DNA of 64,000 bases. Source: Lobosporangium transversale (Eukaryota; Mortierellomycota; Mortierellomycetes; Mortierellales; Mortierellaceae). The translations under genes were made by a program, and so were the position numbers. Numbering within the stretch: the stretch's first letter is position 1; each line of letters starts with the position of its first letter. Below the pieces are notes generated by a model. That model saw only the letters and a list, made by a program, of their open reading frames with translations, had not been told where the DNA came from and ran no database searches. Below, in pieces: positions 33,301 through 50,322 of the stretch. The stretch is taken from positions 233,501-297,500 of the forward strand of contig NW_019028987.1 in the NCBI RefSeq assembly GCF_002105155.1, read 5' to 3'.

Positions 33301-34142
33301 ACATGTTGGCCAGTTCAAGTGCACTTGGCGAAGCATCAGAATTTATTGAGCAGGGCTTAGGGAAATTCAGTAATCCTCTGTCGTTCAAACAACAGCAACA
33401 AAGTTGGTATCAGTCCGTTTCAGGGCTTGATGACAATATGGACCATGCTAAAGATGCTAAAGAAGAGGAGTACATTCTAGACACAAAAAACACCAGCCAG
33501 AGAAGCAACCACAGTTCCAAAAGCAGCTCGCGTCCCAGACTCAATCTTCCAGAAATCCAGAGATCTGTTAGCGAGGACACATTAGATGAACGTCATCGAG
33601 CTTGCACTATTAAAAATGTTGATATTCCTATGAGGCCTTCAGAGATACAAGCTGCTATCATTAATGCCGCGCGGGGGCATCATCGCCATCACCTTCATCA
33701 CCACTATAATAACAATCTATCAAATCCGGACCTCAACCAGCTTCATGGAGAGGAAGACTCCAATAGTAGTGCATATTTATCTCCAGATCACATTAATTCT
33801 CAGCACACAACGAGCAGTCATACCAATATCTCCCCTTCTAGTCCAGCTTCAAGTATCAGCGGAGGCCATTCTTCGCATCTCTCACCCGAAAGTTCGATAC
33901 CTCGATCGCGTGCACTTTCCATGCCCGGGCAACGGCCCAGTATGATGCCACGCACCGTCTCAATCTACTCGAGTAGTTCTCAAACAGCCAACAGATTGCG
34001 TCGTATTTTCGAGCAGGGGTTGGGACACTTTAAACTTAATTCTTCAACCAAGTCAACGTCAAGTTCAGCGCCTTCGCCTGTTGGTGGTGGATCATCATTG
34101 AAGACAAGTACCGCTTATCAATCTGATACGGATGAAGACTGA
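30394..34142 (+). CDS. Arf guanine nucleotide exchange factor, Sec7-PH type (EFA6/Syt1-like)
   Basis: Five exons (30394-31070, 31215-31327, 31415-31563, 31671-31838, 32019-34142) give 1,076 residues. Residues 1-165 are Ser/Thr/Pro-rich. The Sec7 domain (about 170-355) contains KFLLDFHFPKEAQQIDRVLE, where the Glu corresponds to the catalytic glutamic finger, and SLMLLHTDAHNNNVRYKMT. A PH domain (about 505-635) starts VKSGILTRKID and ends in the YLFRAESEHEMNDWMAKIN helix. A predicted helical segment follows, then a long Ser-rich tail with a polyhistidine patch. This order is that of the EFA6/PSD and yeast Syt1/Yel1 group, which activate Arf at the plasma membrane. The start ATG 30394 is the first in frame after an upstream stop. 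Confidence 0.92.
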
Positions 34143-35352
34143 TGATGTAGTCGTTATCACGTCAATGATTGCAAATTCGGATTATTCGAATAGGATAGAT
34201 TTTAATGACCATCAAAGAATAACTTTTTTTTTCTCCTTCCTTATTCTCAATTACATCTATTTCCCTTCAGGGCCGCTTTCATCTATAGTATGATGTTTTC
34301 TGCTATGGCATATCCTATCTTTAAAGCATATCGAATATGATTTTGGAAGTCCAAAAAAAATAAAAAATTACCAGAGAGCAGATCTTTTTAGTGTGGTTTC
34401 TTAAGCTTGGTCTTGCTAGACCTCCATAAAACTTGGTGATACTTTGTTGAGGTGGCTAAAAGCTGTCACTAGACACTAGATGTAGTGAGCCTTTTATCTT
34501 CATTATTGATGCTTCGGATGTTTGCCACTGTAGTCAAATTAAGTATGAAATAAGGTGTACGCGAACGGACTCATGCCATTCATGAATGGTGGTAACATGC
34601 TTTGGTAATATGCTTATCGGCGGCTCTTCTGACATAAATATTGCATGTATTCATGAATAGGCGTTGGAAAAAAACTGAAGTACTATGACTTCGCAATTGA
34701 GTTTCACGTAGACTGTAAAAGGAAAGTTTGGGATTGCCGAATGAACTGGACACTCCCATTCTATCCTTCTTCTATAGCCCATCAAGGTCACCCGATTGCC
34801 CTTCAAAATATTGCAATTGGTATATTTATTCGAGAAAAACCATATTATTTTTATTTATGCTTCGAAAAGCACATTGTGCAGCAATGTCCAGTTAAAAGAC
34901 GTCTCCACTATCCTATATGGCCTACCAGCCAAGCACCTTTAGCAAGAGCTTCTGACCAATCGCTCTTTTTTTATGTTGCCAATCAGCTCCTTGGAATCTC
35001 CACGAGTGACAAACAATTGATTCAAAAGTACAAAAAAAAAGTCATACATGATTCATGATACGAAATTTAGAAACACAGAAAAGAAAGCACACAATAATCG
35101 TACGACAAGAAGACACATTGTTACAGAATTTAAACACGTAGAGCGAGCGAGAAAGACGGTGAATCAGGATCAGAATCATAAAGCATTGGTAAACAAAAGT
35201 AAAGAAAAAAGAAAGAAAAAGAAAAAGAGAGGAAGCGAAAGAGAAGACACCGCTAGTGTGCTGAAGGGGCAGGCAGACCAGAATGCTGGGCAAAGGCTAA
35301 AGATGATAAACGTAACATAGTTGCCCTTCGGCTCCTGCATCCAGGGCATCCT
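34143..35352. other. Intergenic, 1.2 kb, convergent gene ends
   Basis: This lies between the ends of the Arf exchange factor (+) and GSK-3 (-). It contains 3' untranslated sequence with A/T-rich words. Short ORFs (34741-35058, 35048-35320) have no recognisable motif and are probably chance. Nothing else is supported. Confidence 0.5.
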
Positions 35353-36142
35353 TTAGTCCAGTGAGATACGAGTTGCACTGAGTGGAATCGGTACAAAGTT
35401 GTGGATATCAATTCCGCGAGAACTGAACTCGGCCTCAGCGTGGCGAGGAACTAGCATTGGGATAAGATCTGGACGGATCGATAGCTCTATAAACAGAGAA
35501 GAAGAAAATGTGACACGTATTCAAGTTAGTTATCAATCGAAGATAGACAGTGATAGGCACAACTATATCAACGACGATAGCCATCAATAAAAGAGTCGTA
35601 CCAAGAGGAGTAAAGTTGAACAGAGGTGGAAGCTCTTTGCCATTCGGCAGCCTTGTTTCTGGGTTTCTGAGCTCGTCAAAGAAGGGATGAACCATAGCCT
35701 CAACGGGTGTAAATCTCCTAGTAGGGGTGTATTCAAGCAATCGCGAAATAAGCTCTAATGCCTCTGGAGGCGTCCTGGACCTGAAAATCTTGTTAAAAGG
35801 ATGAGGTTTGATTTGAGGAAACTTGTGTTCCATATAGTTGGGATTCATAGTCTTGATCTGTTCCCTTGTAGGTGTCCCAAGTACTTTGATGATTTCGACT
35901 AGTTGATCGATGCCACTTTCACCAGGAAAAAGAGGCTGTCCTAACATCAACTCAGCCATGACACACCCTGTTGACCAAATATCTGTAATGTTAAATATGC
36001 AGAGAAATGTTAATAAACAAAAGCGAATATAGTTAGTGAGTTAACTGAAGGAAATAAATAAAATAAAATATGATAAAAGAGACCCTACGACATTGCCAAC
36101 ACATCCAGCTTTCTGCATGCTGTTTTGCTGATGGGTCTCTTT

Positions 36143-36187
<45 letters not shown>

Positions 36188-37727
36188 GCATGAAAAGAAA
36201 CGATATGCTACCGATGTTAGTTGTGTAGTTGGTTGCGCCAAAGATGAGCTCTGGAGCACGGTAGTAGCGCGAGCAAATGTACGACACGTTTGGTTCTCCG
36301 GCAACTAAGATCTTGGCACTAAACAAACGTCGAGTGAAATTTAAACATACATTAAGAGGGTTATTAGCTTGCTGAGTTGTAAATGGGAAACGCGGACAGG
36401 TGACACAACTCAATGCAACACAAACAGACAAACTATTCATTTTCCCCTTCTTTCTCCCGCATTAACAATCATCAATAAAAGAAGGATGGAAGGTGGGGTT
36501 TGAAAAATAAATAAATAAATAAATATTCATTTTGGCCTTTTGCTCTTCTGTACGGCTATGTGTGTGTTTATGTGCCAATGACATTTAGTAGATTCAACTT
36601 CAATCCCAGCCAGATCATGTGGCACATAAAAGAAAAATGGAGTGATGGACAGAAGACAGAAGAGAAAGGATCCTGCAATTCAAGGCGAATAATATACACA
36701 AACACAATTCCCGTACTCACGCCTCTCCCATGGTAACCCCATCACTGTCATATGCCGCATGATAACACCGGTGTCACACTACTCTCTCTTTTCCACCCAC
36801 GCCTATTTATCAATATGTCTATTAATACTAGTATAATGACTCCAAGCATTATTAGGTATCCATACCTTCCGAAATCACAAAGCTTCAAAATGCCGGTTGT
36901 GGGATTTAGAAGCAAGTTTTGAGGCTTAATGTCACGGTGGCAAATGCCGAGAGTGTGAATGTATGCGAGACTCCGGAACAGCTGATACATATAGAGCTTG
37001 ATCTGAAGCATCGGCATTGTCTGCTTACTCTTGGAGTAATGGCGTGACGCTCTGTATACCGTCTCAGGAATATACTCAAGCACAAGGTTGAGGAAAACCT
37101 CGTCCTTCTATTGAGTGAGATGAACAGGTAGCTTTAGGAATGCAGTCGGTCTCAATGACGATAAGATATCCATTTTTAAATTAACTTAAGTGTAATAATA
37201 CCTTTTCTCCATTAGAATAAAAGAAAGCTTTAAGGTCAACAATATTTGGGTGTGAGACCAGTCTCATGATTTGAAGTTCGCGATTCTATCAAACGACATG
37301 ATATGGTAGCATTGGATGCAATTTACGTTAAACTCATCAATCCGTACTGAAAAAAAGAATCCGACCCAACCAGGGAAAGGAAAAAAGTACCTTGAAGCGT
37401 TTGTCCTGAAGAACCTTTTTGATAGCAGCATCTTCGCTGCTGTTGCTGACCAGTTTTGCTTGAAAGACAACGCCAAAGGATCCATTTCCAATAACCTTGC
37501 AGTTTGTGTAAACAAGCTCCTGCGGTTCCCCAGACTTGCCATCATTGGCCATAACCTTGATAATCTTTGAAGGATCTGACTCGCCTGAGTCCATGTTATA
37601 AAAAAAAACGAGTCAGTCGTTTTGACCGATGGGAAAGCGCGTCGGACATGCATCATTCTCATCTCCTTTTGCACCAATATCTCTTACCACTAATCTTTAC
37701 GCCATTGATGGGAGATGTTGAAGCCAT
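35353..37727 (-). CDS. Glycogen synthase kinase 3 (shaggy-type Ser/Thr kinase)
   Basis: Seven exons (37688-37727, 37391-37584, 37202-37285, 36866-37107, 36212-36318, 35602-35982, 35353-35486) give 393 residues, the usual length. The glycine loop is [12 protein letters not shown] and the ATP lysine is in AAIKKVLQ. The catalytic loop is [12 protein letters not shown], then DFGSAK. The activation-loop Tyr lies in [19 protein letters not shown], the mark of GSK-3. [19 protein letters not shown] and FNFTPLG confirm the subfamily. Yeast relatives (Mck1, Rim11) control meiosis, stress and metabolism. The first coding exon is only 40 nt. The intron around 36140-36187 has back-to-back T and A runs that could form a hairpin. 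Confidence 0.96.
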
Positions 37728-38053
37728 AATTGAGTTGATTACGGAATATAAGATTTGAGTTGCGTGATTTCAGGAGTTGTTTGAAGGGTTGGTACGCGGG
37801 CAGAAGCACTTGAAGCAATAGACTGCTGACTGACTCTTATTTCAATTATTACGAGTGTAAAAAAGACAGAGAGGCGAGTTATAAAAAAAAAAAGGAGACA
37901 GAGGATGAGCGTATGTAGAGGAGAGAAGAAGGGGTGCGGGTGGGATGCGGTGCAGGAAGCCAAGCGCAGAGTGAAAATGATCGTTCAACTGATGAGAAAT
38001 TGTTATTCGGGCGATAGATGAAATGAATAAAGTAATGGAGAAACAGGAGAGCT

Positions 38054-38091
<38 letters not shown>

Positions 38092-40805
38092 CGTGTGTTG
38101 TGACGACAAAATAAGGGTAAAAGTATACATCATCCATATTTTTGGCCATCCATGAATCCAAGGTACATATGAGACAGCCATCCGAGCTGTAACCGTCAAC
38201 CTTACATCACTCCCAACAATATTACTTTGCATCCCATTGTTACAGAGGGAAGAGAAAAAATCCGCACAAGAGAAAGCTGGACATGGCTGCAGCATAAAAA
38301 CAAGATGCCCAATATTCAGTTTGACTTGACAAACAATCGAGCCACCCATGAATTTACAATAGCAATCATGAACAAAAATATAGCTTGATGTAGTGGCGTG
38401 CTTGCGATTCGCTCTATAAATGAATTCTCGAAGACAACTTCACGGATGCTGCAAGTGTGGCGTGTTATTGATCTTTCTGTGAAATGACTTACATGGGAAT
38501 CCTTGTGAAGTAACGTGGTGTGAGTGAGTTGTAAAAGGAAGGAAACTTGTAAGGCGAAAGCTACTCACGTTTCATCATGGGGTCACATTTAAAATTATCA
38601 CTCTTATGGTTATGTGCAGCCACCTAAACCCGGACCAAGTCTTCAAGGTCTCTAGATTGAAGAAAGTCATTATCCGAGCCAATTAGTCGAAGGGATACAA
38701 CAGACAAATATTTCTTCCATCCTGTATGGCATACAGTTCGACACTTATGTTTCTATAAAAACGCGACGAAATTTCCCCTCAAACACTCCTTGTGGTGCAC
38801 GCTGTAGCGTCCCAAAGCACACATCAGTAAGCATTCAGACATAAAGACTAACTCCAGACAAAACGCTGTCGCACAGGATCCATGGCTGGCAAAAGTTTTT
38901 TCTAAACTATGATCAGATGACGTTCTTCATCCCAGTGTAGTGTAAGTTCAAGTTCTCCGCGCGTCATTTTGGTATAATGGTTAGTTCAGATTAAGTTAAA
39001 AATATTGGTTAAAATGGCTGTGAGAATGTTCTGAAAATGCGGTACTGGCTAGTGCTGGCACTGTCTTTCCAAATACAAAGATATACGAGCTGTTGGCTTG
39101 TTTTTAGATAAAGCGTCTTAATCACACTTAATATGAGCAATATGAGCCAGCCATTTCATATCAGTTGCTGACATTTTTGACACGAGGGTGTGTCTGATGG
39201 CAATTCGTTTGAACAGTGAGATTTACTCGGGCGCTCAAGTATATACCTATTCATACACTCATTCAAACAGATGGAGCCTGAGAAATATTTTGCACAAGCT
39301 CTCCTCGCACACGACGCAGTAAGGAAGAAGAAAAAAAAGATTGACGCTGGAGTGCAAATGGATGGACAGATACCTTAATCTTTTAGGTCGGGCTAGGCGT
39401 TACGTATGAACTTCACGCTTTCCCCATTTTTAGAACATCTTTAATATTACAATGGTCAAGACTTGGACAAGAGAAGAGTATATTGAAGTTTCTGATATCC
39501 ATAACTCACTGCAGTGATTTTCACTGGTGAATCTTGTACCGTGGCGCAAGGCTTTTTTTCAGTGACCGTCACTTAGAAAATTCACCATCGATGGTTTCTG
39601 GTATGGTGTGCCAAGGATGCACCACGATATTCTTGTATTAGAGTACATCGTACTACTATTTGTAGATCAGCGGTGCTTCGCACCAGTCAAGTTCACTGGT
39701 GAAAAAAAAAAAAAAAAAAAAAAAAAAGCACTGGCAAAACCACTGTTCCTGAGTATCTGCTGAAACGACAAAGGACAACTTCCACGAAATCTCTTTACCA
39801 AAACTTCCAGTCTCATTGAATACTACACCCTATGGTTCACTTTTTACGATGCGTGCATTAATAAAGAGGAGCTTAGAAAAACAGGCTCAACTGTTACCAA
39901 GCGGGGCTTGTTAAATCACCTAGCCGAGGCAAAAGTGTGGTAAAGCGATGGTTGAGCGATCAGCGGAGGCGAGAAAACACAACCAATGAAAGGGTGGTGA
40001 TACAGGAGACCCACGCGATCCTCGTAGATTTAAAGCATCCATTCAGCGCAGACTCAGATGATATGATATCCTCTATTTCAGCCTTATAGTTCAGTACTTT
40101 CAAGAAGTGCTACACCATATCCTAATGCCAACTACGTGACAATCAGCTTCGGTGGACTTGAAGTAATCGAGCCAGAACTTGTAGAGGATCACCAAACTCT
40201 GTGCTCAGTACGTGTTGGACAACATCTTCAACGGGCATTTATCTGAAACACAGGATCAGAATCCTATATAGCACAGATGTTTGAAGCTTACATGAAAGTG
40301 AGCAGGAGCTCGTGTCTCTATTCTTATCTATATCAATGTACCTGATAGGTTTCTGCTTATGGTAAAGACTATGGCCGCATTGAAAGCGCTGAAGTATTGA
40401 AAGATCTATAAGAATGAACACACAGCTACGCAAAGTTAAATCAATGGCTCCTACCAGTTAACGCTTCTTTTTGCTTCCTAGTAACTATTTATGCATCTTC
40501 AGTTTACTTCATGATTGCATTTTTTTTTTTTCGAGCAGGTCTTCAACACAGTTTCGGAGGTGGCCGAAATTATGCCTATGGAGCAGGCAGTTTGGCTGTT
40601 ACAATTTTTCAGCGGCGTTTTGTATCCTTTCTGAAAAAAAGATTTTTGGTTATTGTCCTCCAGAGCATGTTGCTAGTACGAGCTGGAAGGATTGTTGCCT
40701 GTGTAACAGCAAATCCTAATATGGTGCACAGCACAATGAATGTTAGACCTTGTCAGTGGATTCATAAATAAAATTTTCACCTTTTTTTTGTCAATTCTTG
40801 GCACC
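37728..40805. other. 3.1-kb region without a supported gene
   Basis: Upstream of GSK-3 (-) and BRCC36 (+), so both promoters are probably here. It contains an A37-type run (38056-38089), another A run at 39703-39726, and short repeats of ttcactggtga around 39517-39710. A frame at 40511-40771 is open but has no family motif. A tRNA-like A-box word (tggtataatggttagt, about 38970) has no B box or cloverleaf. I see no TE protein. Confidence 0.5.
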
Positions 40806-42883
40806 ATGACAAACTACATTTCGTCCACGAATCCATTCCATCCAGATAACATGTCACGCTCATCAACTCTGTCAAGGGTTCTTATCCAATCGAATGTGCT
40901 GCACGTTTTACTCGCACATGCTCTCTCTACAGAAAAGGTAACTTTAAAGTAGGAGAAGTCATGCTCAGCAATCGCTTGGCATTATGTTAATGCTACAATT
41001 GTGAAATTATCGACGATATTAATGTTAATTACTGAATTCGATAGGAAGAGATTATGGGGATGCTTATGGGAGATTGGATAGTACGTTATGATGTATTAGT
41101 AGTTGAAAGCGAACGCGCTGTATGATGGTTGAAAGCTTAAGAAACTAAATTGATCATATTATAGAAGGAGGGCGCGACCGAAATAGCACGGGTAGAAGGA
41201 GTCTCACTTTTAACTCGATCCGAGAAACGCAAAGACCGAGTCGAGATCGGACCCGAGCAGCTTACTATGGCTGCTATTGAAGCAGAGGTAACAGCAGCCG
41301 TAGGTTTTTAAGATAGGCCGAAGTCGGTTTATTATTCGTTATTAACAACCTACTGCCTTGACATTTGATGCGCTACAGGAAATCACAAAGACAACTGGGA
41401 AAACTACACGTGTTATTGGATGGGTAAGTTTCGGTTGTGCTGTGTATGGCATTCTACAAAGGCTGGACACATTGAATGGTAAAGGCTCACATGGATCGGC
41501 TTAATCAATTCATGAGTAGTATCACAGCCACCCTCACATTACAGTATTCCCCTCTCATGTCGGTAAGGAGCATGGCCCTGTAGCATGTGCCACAATAATG
41601 TCAATCTATCGGAATATCAAATAGATGCTGAATCCCAGAATGCTGTACACTTTCGCTGTAGATCTTAGGACCCAGCTGTCGCAGCAACTCATGGACCAGA
41701 GGTTTATTGGCATGATTGTGTCTTGCTTCAACACAGATAGTGAGCTTGTAAGGATTGATTGAATTGTTGAATGCATCAGAATAGTACCTGCCAATAGGTA
41801 CAACCAAAGACTATCAAACCAACTAAATATTGATGGATAATCATTTATGCTCCCCAAAGTCCAATAAGCTCCAAGTAACATGTTTTCAGTCGCGACCGGC
41901 AGATGGTAGCTCGTAAGTTTTAATCCTTCTCGCAAGTCCCATCAAAAGGGCCCATTAATAATTAATCGTCAGATAGAAAGCATACTCAGGCCGCGTCCTC
42001 CATATTTTCTAGTTGTCATCACATCAAGCTTCCATTTAGCATTCTCAACGAAAATCCACTCGAATCGCTTACTCTTCCTAAACTTCTTGAAATCTCAGAA
42101 CGAATTTATGATGAGCAACGTCAATCGTTTTACAAATCAATACCGATGTCGACAATACCTTCCACGACTGCAAAGACGTCCTCGACCATGTCTTCTATAG
42201 TTAGATCCAATAGCAGCGTCACTAGTGGAGGCGGGAAGAGCAGTTCTGGGCGTGAAAAGGGTGCGAGAAGTTTCTTTTCTCTGTCCCCCACACGAACCTT
42301 CTCATTTTCATCACAATCATCACAGAAAGATCATGAGGGCGATACAGTCATGTCGCCATCGAGCGAGCACGAGTCGGATGACTTGGACTCAAAAAGGAAC
42401 AGGAGTGACCGCGGCTCCATGGATGACATTCCGCAAGAGGAGTTGAGCACAAAGTAAATTTGATTTTCTTTTTACTTTTGTTTTATTGTCTGTGTTATGT
42501 TTTATATGTACTCAAACGAAGAACCCATATACATTTTAGATATATTCACAAGGCAATGTCATTACCAGAGCGTATGACCTTGATCCGGAATTCCGGTGTA
42601 TATGTTCAATCGCTTGCTAGCCTTGTTGATAATCTTGTTGGCCCGACATTACAGATGCTTGTTGACCGTGAGCAGTACAATCAGTCTTTGGTATGGTTGT
42701 TTATTTTTATTGTCTATTGATTAGTAGCCATATTCTAGATTAAAGTCCTCACCCCGAAATATTTCTGCTAATATCTAGCTCGAATCCCTTCAGCTCCAGA
42801 AACAGGCACTTCTGCACCAGCTTAAGGCTCTTGGGCAGTTCCCCACCGGAAGCCAGAATCTCGTAGATCTTTCTGATACTTAA
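40806..42883 (+). CDS. BRCC36-like JAMM deubiquitinase
   Basis: Ten exons (40806-40937, 41045-41080, 41165-41287, 41379-41423, 41520-41562, 41662-41747, 41860-41912, 42013-42453, 42540-42690, 42779-42883) give 404 residues. Family words in order are LLAHALSTEKEEIMGMLMGD (catalytic Glu), LLTRSEKRKDRVEIGPEQL, and the zinc motif GWYHSHPHITVFPSHVDLRT (H-x-H-x7-S-x2-D). FIGMIVSCFNTDSEL, LQVTCFQSRP and a C-terminal coiled coil (GPTLQMLVDREQ) follow, all as in animal BRCC36. That enzyme cuts K63-linked ubiquitin in the BRISC and BRCA1-A complexes and needs an Abraxas-type partner; none is in the window. Exon 8 adds a ~95-residue Ser-rich insert before the C-terminal helices. An alternative start ATG is at 40851. 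Confidence 0.9.
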
Positions 42884-42974
42884 ATAAAGCAGTATCATGA
42901 TGTCATTCACCCATTTATTTTTTATTTTTTATTGGCGGTAAACCAATATTAATCTAAAACATTTTTCTGAATGT

Positions 42975-46723
<3,749 letters not shown>

Positions 46724-47109
46724 GTTGGTTGTGGTGGATGATGACAGTGGACAATGATGGGTTCTCGAGAAAAAGGGTTTTTGGCGGAAAGAAAGGAAAG
46801 AGTTCAGCTCTAAAGGTTTCGCTGAGGTCGAAGATGGAATGTTTACTATATGTCAGTGTAAAATGTGTGTAGAAAAAAATGATGCTCGTCCCTATACAAC
46901 CGCTCACAGGGACCAATTTGATTGAGTACTTTTTCATGCATCTTCCTGCATACTCTGAATTGCTCTCAAGCCACTTTGGTAACACTTGCTATTTGTAAGA
47001 TCTCTTGTTTGCACATCATCCTTCCCATCACTGTCCGTGGCGGTTCATTTTCATCGCGCCATAGAACCATAGAGTACATTCAGCAATAGTATCGGAAGAA
47101 GCAAGACAA
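46724..47109. other. Divergent promoter region between the ACAP-like gene and GAA1
   Basis: 386 bp between two outward-facing start codons. No specific regulatory site was recognised. Confidence 0.5.
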
Positions 47110-50100
47110 ATGGGCTTGCTCAGTCGCCTCTCAAAGGCGAAGAGACGGCAAATGTTTGGTCATTTTGTCCTTTACACCATGCCAATACTCAGGTCAGACA
47201 TTACATCATTAAAAAGAAGAATGGAAGAGCATACACTCTGCACGCAGCGTGTGAATATCGTAATCTTCAAAAGTAACACGGCCGTCTGACTCTCTATCGA
47301 CAATGTGGATCGTGTCGATCTCCTAGCTATGCAATGGTGGCAGTATCGTTTTTGTGGTTGCTTGCCCTGCCACACCGGAGCTATAGTAAAGTGACATATA
47401 TTTCAGAGAACGCCTTGCAACCAGGAGCTGTAAGTATGCTATGACTATTCAATTTATCTACAAGGCTCTCGAACTTCAAGGTTATTCAATAATAATTAAT
47501 GTCCATCCACGATCTTTCTGTCGTATTAGGCAAACGTTCAATTTGATTGGAATGATTTTGTAGTTGCCGAAGCATATCGTCAGACTGTTAACATTATATC
47601 TGAATTGCCGCCTCTAGAGTATGTTTGCAACTTCACGTCCTCTGTATTGCTTCGGGCTTCAGGAAACCTCTATAGTTATCTTTATGGATCTTTTATTGAC
47701 TAGGTTGTATTCTTCGAATATGGTATATTATAATAGACGTGCAGAGGCGCTACGAAGAGAGTTCGCGCAGGTTGGACTCAAGTCGGCAACGCAAAATTAC
47801 ACATTGCATACTAGCACTGTCACTAGAGTATGTCACGAGTATTGGGGTGCTACGGCTAACCAGACTGACTTTTACATCCATGTGATAAGGGTTGGTTCTG
47901 ATTAATTTTAACTAAACATCGTTATCCCAAACACAGCATGGTGTCAACACATATGCTATCTTTTACGCACCTAGATCAGATGGTACTGAGGCCTTGATTC
48001 TGAGTGCGCCATGGAAATCTAGAAATCCAAAATGTAAGCACCGCCCTGCAGGGTTTCTGAAGATGTGTCCAGTTTTGTTAAGGAGGGAGAACTAATCTGT
48101 TAATCTGTTATACTTTTCTGTAGTCACAGCAAATACCAATGGTGTCGCTATGTTGCTCGCTCTTGCAAAAGTATTCAAACGTATGTTATCAACGTGATCT
48201 ATCAATATTGTCTATTTGGTCTCGGTATGAATTTGCGTGTATCCAACCCTAACATTGATGATGGATTTCAACTCTTTAAAACTTGCAGGTGGCTCTCACT
48301 TTTCCAAGGATATCATTTTTGTTATATCGGATGGCGATACAGAGGGGCTCCAGGCATGGCTCAAAGCATATCACGGAAATGAGGAGAGGACAAAGAGTAA
48401 GTCATTGCCTATGAGATTTGTAAAATTTCGTAATGCTTTATTAGGAAGGGCATTTGCTCATGGACCAGCCGTATCAATGTCTATAGCCCGTTTTGAGGAA
48501 ACACTGCACATCAGAAGTGGGGCCATCCAGGCAGCACTAAATCTTGACTTTGCTGGTACCGGGGATTATAATGTCCTAGGCATCTTTTTCGGTAAGTTAT
48601 TTGTAGTAGGAGCCAAACGGGATGGTTTCTTCCCATGCTAAAATTTTGACTATTTTCTTCTGATATCACCCTTTTGTATGGCATTTTTAGAGGGTGTAAA
48701 TGGCCAGTTACCGAACCTGGATATGATCAATACAGTTGTAGAGATTGCAAGAGGAAAAGCCCCTGTAGAAATAACTTTGCACGATGATATTATGCCTTAC
48801 ACTGAGAGTATGCCAAGGAACTACACGAATTCGCTCAATAAGATGTTTTACATGATGAAGTATCAAGCTGCAGGAACTCCCACAGGCAATCATGGAGTCT
48901 ATTTAAAGTATGTGTTAAGGACAAACACGAAATGCGGTTTCAAGCAAGACTAGCAATAGGCTTTGTTTTATCGAATTGACGGGAATGACTAAACTGTGTT
49001 GTAGGTATAAGATTGATGCAATCACCTTGTATGGTTTCGACAAGCCAGGATGGCCTTCTCCGCGATACAATCTTTTCCGCCTTGGCGCGTAAGCTCATAT
49101 CTTCGTATTGCATAAGGCTTCTAATTTGGTATATATTATCAATGTATTCTAACTACTACCTCTTCCTGATCTTCATTAAAAAAAAAAAAAAAAAAAAAAC
49201 TTTGATCACATTTAGTGTTGTCGAATCCACTGTCAGAAGCTTAAATAACTTATTGGAGCATCTTCATCAGTCTTTCTTCTTTTATCTTCTCAGTGGAGTG
49301 CGGCGTTACACATCGATTGGGTTATATATGCCTCCCATTATTATCCTTGGCGTCAGCTTCATTTTGCAAGCGCTCTCACTTTGGGGCATATCGAGTGATC
49401 TTCCATTGGAGCTTAAGGTCCTGTCAGAGGCTAAGGCTACTGCAATTGTATTGCCATATTCACGTAGAAGCAGGAATCTGAGGGTTGCTACAACTGTAGT
49501 GAATCTATCCTTCATTACGGGGTACGGCACCTTCTATTTGTTAACCACGAATTTGGGGTTCCCTGGAGAGGTAGACAAACAGCGAGTGCTCATGAGAATG
49601 GTGGTTCAACTTGATTTTAGGAAATCATTTTATAAAATAATTTTACCTACTCACTCATTTAATAATTCCTTTAATATAGACACCTTTGATCAAGCTTATC
49701 GCAAGCGTGGGTATTTGTAGTACGCTTGTTTTCTCAGCTGTGTCAACTGCTCATATCCGTCACCGTGTTCTTAAAGAAAGGCAGATCAAAGCAAACAGTG
49801 CAGATAAAACTCCAGAGAAGAATATAGCTGAGCTTATCCCTGCAGCAGACTGGATCATACTCAAAACATTCATCCTAGCGCTCTCTGCCTTGTTCGTTAC
49901 CACTTTGTCTGCCTTGAACTTCAGTCTTGCTGTCTTTATCGGCACCACCATCGTTCTGCCTTACAAATTTTTCAGACCTTGCAGCAAAAGATTCCTTTCT
50001 GCTGTCCAAGCAGCTGTATTAGTGATGATATCGCCTCCAGGATTGTTATTCGCAACTGCTTGGTGGTTCTCCAAGGATGTGGGGCTGATTCTGAGTTGGG

Positions 50101-50210
50101 CAATAGAGGGATATGAGGTGTTAGGTACGTGGTTACTTCCAACGCTTTGCTGCATTTATTGGCCCATCAATCTAGCGGCCATCGTCATGGTCCTGTTACC
50201 AGTGTCCTAG
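47110..50210 (+). CDS. GAA1: GPI transamidase subunit GAA1
   Basis: Twelve exons (47110-47192, 47327-47429, 47530-47618, 47704-47827, 47937-48033, 48124-48180, 48289-48396, 48445-48591, 48691-48907, 49005-49088, 49216-49570, 49680-50210) give 664 residues. One N-terminal membrane segment (YAMVAVSFLWLLALP) is followed by a lumenal peptidase-like domain with GVNTYAIFYAPRSDGTEALI and KDIIFVISDGDTEGLQAWL. Six or so C-terminal membrane helices follow. GAA1 is part of the ER complex that joins GPI anchors to proteins. Length (~600-660) and order match the family. One intron contains an A20 run. It converges with the CMS1 gene, 112 bp between stops. Confidence 0.93.
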
Positions 50211-50322
50211 GAACCAAGACAAGCTCTCAAATAAAGCATTGGCAGGAAAAGAAAGAAAATTATGGCAATGCATTGTTGATAAAGTTGTATTTAATGCCAT
50301 GACACTGTTTATAAGGAATATT

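Noticed and set aside
34741..35320. Two overlapping ORFs in the intergenic gap before GSK-3
   Set aside because: No motif, unusual composition, and they overlap a probable 3' untranslated region.
38955..39030. tRNA-like A box (tggtataatggttagt)
   Set aside because: No B box, no acceptor stem and no cloverleaf could be formed from the following bases.
40511..40771. ORF beginning MIAFFFFRAG upstream of the BRCC36 gene
   Set aside because: Another frame over the same bases is equally open; no family motif and no fit to the BRCC36 exons.
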